Positions 34,862 to 43,792 of a stretch of DNA of 64,000 bases are shown here, piece after piece. Where the stretch lies: positions 1,488,001 to 1,552,000 of the forward strand of contig JAJTTP010000010.1 of NCBI GenBank assembly GCA_023313575.1. Reading direction: 5' to 3'. Below the pieces are notes generated by a model, which saw nothing but the letters and a program-made list of their open reading frames with translations, ran no database searches and was not told where the DNA came from. The translations under genes and the position numbers were made by a program. The DNA is from Eutypella sp. D-1 (Eukaryota > Ascomycota > Sordariomycetes > Xylariales > Diatrypaceae). Position 1 is the stretch's first letter. Every line of letters begins with the position of its first letter.

Positions 34862-36699
34862 TGTTGGAACGAGTTAGTACTGGTTGCGAACTGTAGTTCT
34901 GTAGATTGGCGAACTGAATGTGGCAGGTTTGATTTTACACGGAAAGAAGAGTCGTGCCTCAATATATATATATATATTCTATAGCACCCTGGTCTCTACC
35001 AAATTTTCTTTGCACTTTTATCCGGAAAAGTCATATGCCAGCAATGCATCATGTGGAAGACCTACAGGCTTGTCCCTGCGCGCAAGCCAATATTTCTCTA
35101 TAAAGGAGGGTCAGCTATACAGTGACAACATGTTGTGTAAGTAGATCTATTGGGTTGGCTTTACATGCAAGAAAACCTTTTTGTTTGATATAAGGTTGAC
35201 GTTGGATCGAAGAAACCACAGGCTCATGACTATTCTACTTGTGGCGGTGGGTGGATTAGATGGATTGGGCGGCGGCGATCCGGTCCGCCTGAACTGCACG
35301 GCTTGCCTGACCTCTTTAGTCTGCCCATTCCTACGAGAGTGTCGACGTCCTATGTGCTGGGCCTCGTTTCTGGTCGATTGGAAGCCCGGGCTGAACAGTG
35401 AACGACACTGGTATTGTTGCTGGATAATGCGGTGACCTAAGACTCCATATCATTATCAATCAACCAATACGACCTGTTTTACATGGCTTCGCTGATGCCA
35501 AACAGGTTTAAAGGAGGTATTCTGGCTTGTAGACCGCCTTGTAAATGGAGAGAAACCATTTAGCTTATTCATCGTGTATCATTCGGAACATGATATTAGC
35601 TAAATAATAGTAAGAAATGCAACAGCCTTGGGTTTGATATCTAACGAAACAGTCCAAAAGCTAACGTCACGACATAGCGGCTGGAGAAGCACCATCGCAT
35701 ATCGATGGCAGAGCTGTCATATATCATTGACATCTGAAATAAGCGAGCCAGTTACTTAAAACTGTGATATATATTGTTGCTAAGAACCTTGGCGCTCGAG
35801 GTCTGAGCGTATTCTTCCAGTAGCATATTTGGAGGGAGAGTGCAACGCTGCTACTGACGTTCAATTGCATTACATAATATAATGTGTTGTCTATGGTGAA
35901 AATATTCCGTTGCATATACGTCATGCCGCAACCTTTTTTCAGCTGCCATTGTGCAGTGGTCTCTTACCTGTCCAGGATCTCTTTTCCTGCAGTTCCGTCA
36001 CAAGCAACAGCACATATTTATCACGTTCATCATCTCAATTCTCGCCCAGCCAGCCGGAAGCGCTGCCGATGTAAGTACACGAATGGAGACATCGGGCAAC
36101 AGGGAGATCTTTAACTGATGGCTGGCGTTCTGGGACATTGAATCCACTGTTATTAGACTTGTAGGCACAGGTGGTCATCTTTTCAATGGTGCTGTTACCG
36201 ACTTTGTCCTTAGACATGCACCTGTGACCAAGGCGTCCAGGTAACCTGCGTTATGCGTTGCGACTGGAAAGGAAATCTAACTTCAACAACACGTTTTGTC
36301 ACAGCATCATGCGCAGTTAGTAATGGAGGCGATGTTATGGAAGCTTCTCCCTGCTTCCCCTTTCCCATCCTTCCCCTATCTTTACACGGGGGTTCGAAAG
36401 TGAACCTTCTTGCATACTCGGAGGGGAAAAAAGGGTTCTCAGCATCGCGTTCATGATCTCAAGTTAAGTAGCTTCTGGGCCCACCAACACTGTATACCGC
36501 TGCTACTCCAATAAAAACGTGTGGCACTATGCGGCATCATTTAGACTTCAACCTAAGGCGCATGGCCAAAAAAAAAAGAAAAAAAAAAGAAAAGAAAACT
36601 ATTCGTATTCGTGGTCACATGGGGCTTACGATGGCGATTTCCGTACACTTCACTAAAAACAGATGGCCATGATGGGAGCGTCAGTTTCAACACCCTTGT

Positions 36700-36772
36700 C
36701 TCCAGCTTCAATCATACCGAACTCCGCAAGCTCTCCAGCTTCAATTATACCGAACTCCGAAAGCTCTCCAGG
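36700..36772. repeat. 33-bp direct duplication with a partial third copy
   Basis: Two adjacent 33-bp units (36700-36732 and 36733-36765) differ at two positions, and a third begins as CTCCAGG. The length is a multiple of three, and the + frame repeats L-S-S-F-N-Y-T-E-L-R-K with only one amino-acid change (H/Y). This hints at a relic of coding sequence. Confidence 0.85.
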
Positions 36773-37630
36773 TTTGTTTACACAAGAGACTGGTCCCCCA
36801 CGTATTTCGCCAATGCCTTTTCAGAACGAGCTGAGTCCTTGAAAGCCGGCACAAAGGCGCTCGTGGCCCAAATTTCGGTTCCAATAGCGATGGTTCTTTC
36901 ATACTTACCGGCTTAGCGTAATACCAATGTAGAGTTGAAACAAGGTAATTGCTAAGCGTATGATTTTCTCTGCCATAACCCTACCAAATACCGGGAATAG
37001 GTCCAACTCAACATACAGTAAATTCTTTCCATATATATTATGGAAAAAGGTCATCAAAAAGGGGGAATCCCTGCAGTCAAAATTTCCAGCCCCCCTGGCG
37101 TATTGCAGATCGTTTATTACCCGCCAGCGCTATTTTGTGCTAGGCTGGGATCCATGATGCTCATAGGCGGTGCAACGATGTGGTACAAATGCGCCACGTA
37201 TGGCATGGAAAGAATCAGAGGCTCCTTCGCGAAGTTTATTCCTTGACATGACGGCGCCGACTCTGGTCCCTTTGATCCCGATCTGAATACTCTACCGAAA
37301 TCACGATGGAGGCTAACCTAGCTGTCTTTTCCTACGACAGTCTACAGTGTAGTACGCTTTGGAGGTCGATGGCGGGACCGATGATCGCCCGATGACGACC
37401 AAGTTCGAGGGTTGTTATACTTGACTGCAGAAGAACAATTGCATTACGACTAGTTATCCTACATTTGAAACGATCAAATTTGGCCCATGTGAGAATGGGG
37501 AGGTGGCAGTACTGTCGTATCGGATCCCTGGCGCATTAGCGTTCGAATTTGGCAGCATTCACCAGGACACCTAGGCCAAAATTGATCATCCGTTCTGGTC
37601 CCTCAATGTAATTCTGGACCGCGAACCAAT

Positions 37631-37713
37631 TTATAGATAATTCTAGTCTATCGTAGCCTGTAGGACAGGGGGGGAGGGCGCTGGTAGCGCCCCTATCCCT
37701 TTATCACGTGACA
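37631..37713. mobile_element. Partial LTR copy
   Basis: Matches the last 83 bases of the solo LTR at 42353-42568 with about four mismatches, including the hairpin core GGGCGCTGGTAGCGCCC and the terminal CACGTGACA. The remaining 133 bases of the LTR are not present upstream, so the copy is truncated. It lies 77 bp beyond the P450 stop codon. Confidence 0.8.
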
Positions 37714-37789
37714 GTAGAACTACACCAAGTTTTGTACAGGCTATCAACTTCATTTATCATGTGGTTTTAGATGTCCTGCACGAAACATG

Positions 37790-39355
37790 CTAATGCTCCT
37801 CATAGTGAACACAGTGACATTCGACACAAAGACATTCCGTTCCACATTCACATCCCTTCGGCCCAGGCTGGGGCTCCAGATCTCGCGGTGTGAAAATTAG
37901 GTGACATGCGTCACGTCGTGAACGAAAGCCGTTGGCTTCAAATGGCGCCATAGATAGGGGTGTGGTCTCAGGCGCGACTGATAGACGGAACGCACGGACA
38001 ACAGCTGCCAGGATCATGCGCATTTGAAAAGAGGCCATATTACCGCCCGGGCAGCGACGGGCACCCAGTCCAAAGGGCGCGAGGCAACGACGACGCTCAG
38101 AAATTAGTTTCTCGTCATCGTCTAGCCAGCGCAAGGGGTCGAACTCATCGTAGTTGGGGAACAGATCTGGCCGCTGTCGACTCAGCGAGAGTGACTGCGT
38201 TGTAACGACGGCCCCGGCGGGGAGGTAATAGCCTAGGATGTTTAGGCCGCCAGGGGGTATAACCCGGCTGCCTGTCAGAGCCACAGGCGGGCGGAAGCGC
38301 AGGCCTTCTGTGATGCAGGCGTTGAGTAGCTTTAGGTTCTCGAGGCCATTGAATCCCTCGGCAGACTGGAGCTCGTCGTAGAGGCACTCCACTAGAGCAG
38401 GATCTCTGGCGAGATAATAAAAGATGAAGGCCAGTGCTGACGACGTTGTCTCAGTGGCGGCGAGGATCTGGCCAGCCATCTCGGCACCGACTTCGGCCTT
38501 GTTGTCTCCAAATTGCACCTTGCTCATATTCTTCATGAGCAATTCGTATACCGTTGATACGTCATCATCTCCAGCATGATTTTTTGCTTCCTCGGCAACC
38601 TCTTGGCCGATCTGGAACAAGTAGTCGCTGGAGCGAACTCGATAGGCGGCATGGCGAAAAGGGCTCGACTTTAACCATTCGAAAAGCCATTCGGGAAGGC
38701 AGAGGCGCCATACAACGAGGAAATTGTACTCGCCGACAGCATGAGGGAAGTTCCCTGGTTCCAGAGCCGTCTGAGGACCTGCCATGACAAGCTGCGAGTT
38801 TAAAAGCGTGGCGATGCGCAAGTGATAGACAATATCTTCCGACTTCTTGCCCTGAGATTCACCGAGGTTGGTGCCCATTTGCAGAATGTTCTTCTCAAAC
38901 AAAGGTTGCCAATACCGTAAGGCCTTGGTCGTCGTCGCGACCATGACGGGGCGACGACGTGGGCGAGCGATTTGGTTCTCTGGGTATGTGACTGTCCAAT
39001 TGTGACCGCCGATACGCAGCGCTCGGATGGCCTTTGGCGCGGTGTCAAGGTCTTGTCTTGCGAAGAGCGTCTGCACAGATTCCACATCGTTGACAAGCAC
39101 AATGTTTGGGGCGATCCGCACTATAGGGCCGTACTTCGCCAGTAGTTTGTCGGCCTCGAAGGAAAGGCGGCCGTGCCATCTCTGCCAGCGTATCCAAAAG
39201 GAACTCGCAGTGGGAAATCGGGGGCCGGGTATCTTCGCGAGAGGGTGGAGCAAGGCGCTGTATAGGGCCCGGAAGATTTGAATGAGAAAAATTACAGCCA
39301 AGATCTGCAGGGCTGTGCCCGTCGGCGAAGTCGTTGAGAAGATAGTCTTCAACAT
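37790..39355 (-). CDS. Cytochrome P450 with metallothionein-like Cys tail
   Basis: 521-aa intronless P450 monooxygenase anchored in the ER by an N-terminal helix (about residues 12-33, ALQILAVIFLIQIFRALYSALL) followed by HPLAKIPGPRFP. ATG 39355 is chosen because the frame upstream has only a TTG. The I-helix oxygen-binding motif is ILAATETTSS. The K-helix ExxR is ITEGLRFRPP. The PERF-like segment is FDPLRWL. The haem loop is FGLGARRCPGG with the axial Cys435. The odd part is the end. Beyond the normal P450 terminus comes GCECGTECLC, then VECHCVH, that is six Cys (502, 504, 508, 510, 513, 515) as C-x-C-x3-C-x-C-x2-C-x-C plus His. This is the spacing seen in copper metallothioneins. Substrate unknown. 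The gene lies at the edge of a decayed island and is not next to the PKS. Confidence 0.9.
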   Translation of the reverse strand: MLKTIFSTTSPTGTALQILAVIFLIQIFRALYSALLHPLAKIPGPRFPTASSFWIRWQRWHGRLSFEADKLLAKYGPIVRIAPNIVLVNDVESVQTLFARQDLDTAPKAIRALRIGGHNWTVTYPENQIARPRRRPVMVATTTKALRYWQPLFEKNILQMGTNLGESQGKKSEDIVYHLRIATLLNSQLVMAGPQTALEPGNFPHAVGEYNFLVVWRLCLPEWLFEWLKSSPFRHAAYRVRSSDYLFQIGQEVAEEAKNHAGDDDVSTVYELLMKNMSKVQFGDNKAEVGAEMAGQILAATETTSSALAFIFYYLARDPALVECLYDELQSAEGFNGLENLKLLNACITEGLRFRPPVALTGSRVIPPGGLNILGYYLPAGAVVTTQSLSLSRQRPDLFPNYDEFDPLRWLDDDEKLISERRRCLAPFGLGARRCPGGNMASFQMRMILAAVVRAFRLSVAPETTPLSMAPFEANGFRSRRDACHLIFTPRDLEPQPGPKGCECGTECLCVECHCVHYEEH

Positions 39356-40208
39356 ATTCGAAAACTTCAATCGTAGCGAAATGTTCAGTGGGGTCGAGAC
39401 GGCGTTTACTTTGGTGTGTAGATTTGACCTGAGATCTTCGGGTTCTCTCTTCTCCAAGGACTGACCTTACCTGCTCATTTATATCAAAACTCCACAGATC
39501 TCCCTGGGTTTGAAATGGAGCCAAACTTTGGACTGGGTGTCAACTTGTGGCCTCGTGCTAGGATCGAGCCTGCACGCATTACCCTGTTTTCGGCATACAA
39601 ACGGCGAGGTGCGAACTCAAGGTTTTGACTGAGTAGTTTCCAGGTTTTTAGTAGCCCATATGCGCGCGAAGACGCGAGGATCTACTTGACGACCTGCTCA
39701 AGCGCCTCCAAGTCGCATCATTCAAATACGTTCTTGGATAGCGACGTATCTGTTCGGATACTAAAAACCTCCACTTTGTTCACGACAGGGTTTTGTAGCC
39801 AATCATGATAGGTCAAATGAAAGGTTTTTTTTTTTCTTTTCGACAAACGGACGTATTCCTATGGAAGAAGATCGGAGAAGGTTTGGTGGCTTGATGAATT
39901 GTGCGACCAAAGACCCCCTGTGTCCTCCTCTTCGTCTGCTTTAGATTAGCCACCACCCAGTGCAGTATAGCTTCAAGAGAGATGAAAACCTGGCGAGCGA
40001 GCATGTTAACCAGTCAATTGCCGTCTAATTATGGACTGCTGCTGGGATAGAACTCAAAAAGGTTTAGGTTCACAGGCCGTCAGCCAGGACTTGGTAAGTA
40101 TTTGCTTCGTCCTTAAGCATGTTGTCACCTGACAGAGTCTTTGTCTTGGTATGAAAGTAGTTGATTCTTCTTAGATGTCTCTATAGCCCACAATACTCTA
40201 AGATACTG
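39356..40208. other. P450 promoter region
   Basis: Upstream region of the P450 gene (which runs leftward). No other coding sequence seen. Confidence 0.5.
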
Positions 40209-40435
40209 CTATAGACATCTGTGGATACTGCCAAGCCCTTGGCGTATGACACATGTAGGGCCCTTTCGATCACGCATTAGCTTGATTGCAACGTTTTCTT
40301 TGGTATGAATATCGGTTCCTGGGAGGTCAGTCTCGTGCTATCAGCATGAAGTCACGAACTAAACGTACCCGTATATACGAGGCCGAACCCGCCTTTGCCG
40401 ATCCTGTAATCGACGCGATATTCATCCTTAATCAT
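40209..40435 (-). pseudogene. Truncated casein-kinase-1-like kinase relic
   Basis: An N-lobe fragment of a CK1-type protein kinase. Two exon pieces, 40435-40369 and 40318-40209, joined across a 50-nt GT-AG intron, read EYRVDYRIGKGGFGLVYTG (glycine loop), then TDIHTKENVAIKLM with the VAIK lysine. This spacing is that of CK1. After about 20 further residues that no longer resemble a kinase, a TAG ends the frame. No catalytic loop (HRD) or DFG follows within 1 kb. The intron is still intact, so this is a truncated gene copy rather than a retrocopy. About 54 codons remain of an expected 300 or more. Confidence 0.75.
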
Positions 40436-41635
40436 GAACCACTGACGTGAGCACATAACCCTTTTTGATTTTCTTCGGCCATGCGATGAGCCATACCTTC
40501 ATCTTGATTCATGAGCGTTGTGACAATAACATAGCTTGCAACTATGAGACTGATGTGGATGGAGTCGGTGGGGACAATGCAAATGCACCAAGTCAGATGA
40601 TGGCGCGAAAAATCATGCTCGCCGTCGGCAGATTTCTGCGCCTATGTTCTGTGTTTTGTGTGGCTCCCCTTGCAGGCGGCAGGTGCTTGGATAGCAGCAT
40701 CTTGAAGAAGTGAAAGAATCACCCTATCGACATGCGTTGCAACGTGCTCCCTATAATAAGCGCACGGACTACGAATCGTGCGATAGATGAAAACGGTGGC
40801 TTTTATTCTAAGCTACGATCACTATACTGACGTCGCGATACCGATGGTGGAACAACCGTCCGCAAGCCAGAGTGTCAGTGATGTGCAGCAAGATGATGTA
40901 AAGGGAAAAAGCTAAATACAGAATGCCCTGCCAAGGGATATAGCTAAATGTAGGATAACATAAGTGGGGCTGCCCCTGTAATAGTGGGACCTAACACTCC
41001 CCCAATCCAGTCTACCCCAATATCTCCCTTATATAGTGGACCTCTAAAACGTTAAATCAAGCTCAGTACCCGACCTCCTAACCCTGCTTTCAAAATGGTC
41101 ACTCATGGCAAAACAATAAAGCCCGAAAATGATAGCAAAACGGCGAGCAAGATCAGCAAAATGAGGGTTCGATAGTTCCAGGTTATACTCCCAACGGGGG
41201 TGTGCTTAATCAGACTACACCTGATAGTAGGCTAACGGCATAGGAGCATTCCTTACCGATCGTGCAAAACCCTCCCCCCCCCCTCCTCCACACCACCTTT
41301 AAAAGGCACCGCCCCGCATACGCCCTGATTAATCTGGTTAACCCTTTTACGGAAAGTGGTGAAGGTGTTACGTAAAGATTTTGTGGCGAGTTAGCAAGCC
41401 TGTACATACAACTGAGGGCTGTGGTAACATCCGCTTGATTATGAACTTTTTTCACGAGCAAAGGAGAATCACTATGATACGATAATACACATGTACAAGC
41501 GCTAATCAAACGCCTTGAGTTTTAAGAAAAAAAAAAGTCTTTTGCTACTGCCATGATGCTTTACAGTATTGCGTAGCTCTGCTAGTTTCCAACGGATTTG
41601 ACCGTGTCACTCAGGCTTTCATCCTCCTAGATTCC
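40436..41635. other. Non-coding part of the island, possible Copia LTR edge
   Basis: No gene. On the minus strand a polypurine stretch (GGGGGA, 40997-41003) is followed directly by TGTTAGGTCCCACTATTAC starting at 40996, the arrangement of a polypurine tract and 3' LTR start in Ty1/Copia elements. A related half-copy (TATATAGTGGACCT) lies about 55 bp to the right. An AATAAAA lies downstream. No second LTR, target duplication or reverse transcriptase was found, so the element is a fragment at best. Confidence 0.4.
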
Positions 41636-41959
41636 TCATTCTTTCAGTTCCAACTGTTCGCCTTCAATTTGTTGTAAGCCTTTGTGAAAAGCAATGACAG
41701 CTAGTTGTAGCCGGTCAATGACGTATTCAACTTCGTTGCAAAGATACTCGCCGAGTCGTCGGACATCTTGCAAGTATGCGACTTCGGCACGAAGACGTCC
41801 AATGTCACGCGTTCTTTCCACGATAACTTCCTCTGGGGAGTGTTTGGTGGGTACTTTGGTAGCTTCAAGCTTATCGCGAGTGGCATCTAGTGAGACAGAC
41901 TCGCCGTGTGCGTTTGCTATCTCTTTGTAGATGGGGCGTGGACTGGCAGGTCGATCCAT
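41636..41959 (-). CDS. Small coiled-coil protein, unrecognised
   Basis: Intronless 107-aa frame with a proper ATG. Residues 43-105 are strongly helical with heptad-like leucines (VIVERTRDIGRLRAEVAYL, then YVIDRLQLAVIAFHKGLQQI), so a coiled coil or helical bundle is likely. No signal peptide and no known domain. It lies in the decayed island and is divergent from the small membrane-protein frame, with the solo LTR between them. It could be a genuine small gene or an intact part of a larger lost one. Confidence 0.5.
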   Translation of the reverse strand: MDRPASPRPIYKEIANAHGESVSLDATRDKLEATKVPTKHSPEEVIVERTRDIGRLRAEVAYLQDVRRLGEYLCNEVEYVIDRLQLAVIAFHKGLQQIEGEQLELKE

Positions 41960-42703
41960 CTTATGACAAGTATTTGACAGCTAAATAGGAGCCAATATTG
42001 ATTATATGTGCGAGCGTCCGGGAGTATGTATTCGCGGCGGCGCGAGCCCTACTTGAGACATCTCACTATTGAAGAAGTTGACATGTGCGTGGGTTTCGAA
42101 ACCGGCACCCTACATCATCGGAAAAGTCTCAGTCCTGGGGGTGAAAAAAAAGAACCAAGGGGGTGCTTTTCGTCCTGTCACTAGGGTACATATTTTGGCT
42201 CTACTAGGGTGTCCGTTTCCCATTTCTGCGAAAGTCAATATTCAGCTCCAAGATGGAGTTCGGATATCAGCTAATTCCCACTTTACTGATGGTTAAGCCA
42301 TGGTTTATATACAGCACTATAGCATGCTGATATTCCTGCTCTTCTTTTACACTGTCAGGGATCTTGGGCACAGAGTGGAAGATAGTAGCCGGGGAGTCAC
42401 AGTGAAGGCGCTATAGTATAGGTAGAGGTCGAATAGTTATTGAACTCTGGCCTCTTTCTGAAGCCATGGGGGCGAAGCCCCTTACTTATAGATAATTCTA
42501 GTCTATCGTAGCCTGCAGAACAGGGTGGGAGGGCGCTGGTAGCGCCCCTGTCCCTTTATCACGTGACATACACCTACTGGAGAGACTGTCGTTACAACCT
42601 TCAAGCTCAACCCTCGAGATCGCAAAACCCTTACTCACCTGATCCATCAACTTCAGTATAACGCTACCTGGTTAATTTAAATAACTTTTTAAACTGACCC
42701 ACC
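41960..42703. other. Divergent intergenic region split by a solo LTR
   Basis: Apart from the solo LTR (listed separately), no feature is seen. The LTR separates the promoters of two divergent small frames. Confidence 0.6.
42353..42568. mobile_element. Solo LTR with 5-bp target-site duplication
   Basis: A 216-bp element that begins TGTCAGGG and ends CACGTGACA, i.e. TG...CA with the short inverted repeat TGTCA/TGACA. It is flanked on both sides by the identical 5-mer TACAC (42348-42352 and 42569-42573). This is the exact signature of a solo LTR left after recombination between the two LTRs of a retrotransposon. Internal features are the hairpins GGGGGCGAAGCCCC and GGGCGCTGGTAGCGCCC. No internal coding region is present, so family (Gypsy or Copia) and orientation cannot be told. 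Confidence 0.9.
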
Positions 42704-43175
42704 ATGCCTAATAATAACAGACAAACACGCAGTCGTGGACCTGGTCCTTTAATTTTACAAGAATTTCGATATTCTGGCGGCATTACCCGCAGTCGTCGCT
42801 GCAATGATGACAGCATTTAATGAGATACCAGACCGGCAGAAAACAGTCTTTAGCGATTTGGCAACAGGATTGTTCGACAGTACCATCATCTTAAGTGTCA
42901 TTGCGTTAACTTTTAATAGAATGGTGCTCTTCAAGTTTCAGGGTAATGGACGTCTTATCAATGTCGAGCTGTGGATTCCGACAGGGTTGGTTGATTTTAG
43001 TATTGTTCAAGTACTCGGTGGACTAGTAGCCTGGTCTGTAGATAGATACCCAGCATGGGTCACTGTGTTGCTTGGGAGTGAAGCTACTATACTCCTGTTG
43101 GGTGCGATAGCCTTATCTTCGAAGATCTGGGCAGACATGCCTGGAGTGCACGATGGGGCTTCTACAGAGAAATAA
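42704..43175 (+). pseudogene. Small multi-pass membrane protein, frameshifted near its start
   Basis: From 42753 an open frame reads FDILAALPAVVAAMMTAF, then three hydrophobic segments (FDSTIILSVIALTF, VDFSIVQVLGGLVAW, WVTVLLGSEATILLLGAIAL) and a short polar tail ending GASTEK. The natural start ATG 42704 (CACC-ATG, MPNNNRQTRSRGPG) is one base out of register with it. The first frame reads LQEFRYSGG where the other continues FDILAAL, so a single-base change near 42766 would separate them. No intron fits. Alternatively translation starts at ATG 42804 and gives an intact 123-aa protein. Family not recognised. Confidence 0.5.
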
Positions 43176-43792
43176 GGGCTTTGTTGTTGTGAGGAATTTT
43201 GTACGACACGAGAGGAGTGAGAGGCGGACCTAAACTTAAGAGAATAGTACGGAAACTATCAAGAAAATGCCGGTTGTCTCTTCGTTTTACCATGTCGAGA
43301 AGCATCGTCAATGACAGAATATAGCTGTGATCGGATGCTGGCTCCGCCTCGACCAGTTTCCAAGCTAATGTTTGTCAATATTGCTTCCAATACACAACAT
43401 CACCTTTCTTGAGAGTTCATTGTTATCATGAAACATGTTGGCTTTCTTGCGGTATAGCTACTGTTTGTTGACATTGAAAAAGCTGACGTTTCGTTTATAA
43501 ACGCCAAGTGTGATTCATAGTCCGTCAGATAATCGAAGCTTAGTTACATATTGAACAGAAATTCTAAACATTGTGGGACCAGCCCTGCTGAACAGTTTAC
43601 CGAGCCACAAAACCTACTTATCCTTGATCAACCTGGGAAGCACGGATTCAAGGATATCGCGATGCCTTTCCTGTTCTTTCTGCTGCTCTTATGTCGCAAC
43701 CAATAACAGCAGCCTACTATGGTTATGGGGCTCGCTCCCATAAATGGAGCCGAGGGATAATATTCCCCCGCTCTCTTCTATATATAGCCTTT
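43176..43792. other. Intergenic region in the island
   Basis: Convergent 3' region between the small membrane-protein frame and the broken J-domain gene. AT-rich; nothing recognised. Confidence 0.55.

Larger units (their letters stand above)
34862..37789. other. Gene-poor region at the edge of the accessory island
   Basis: No intact gene. It contains a 33-bp duplication and a partial LTR copy (both listed separately), plus an A-rich tract at 36567-36597. Overall AT-rich with short broken frames. Confidence 0.55.
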
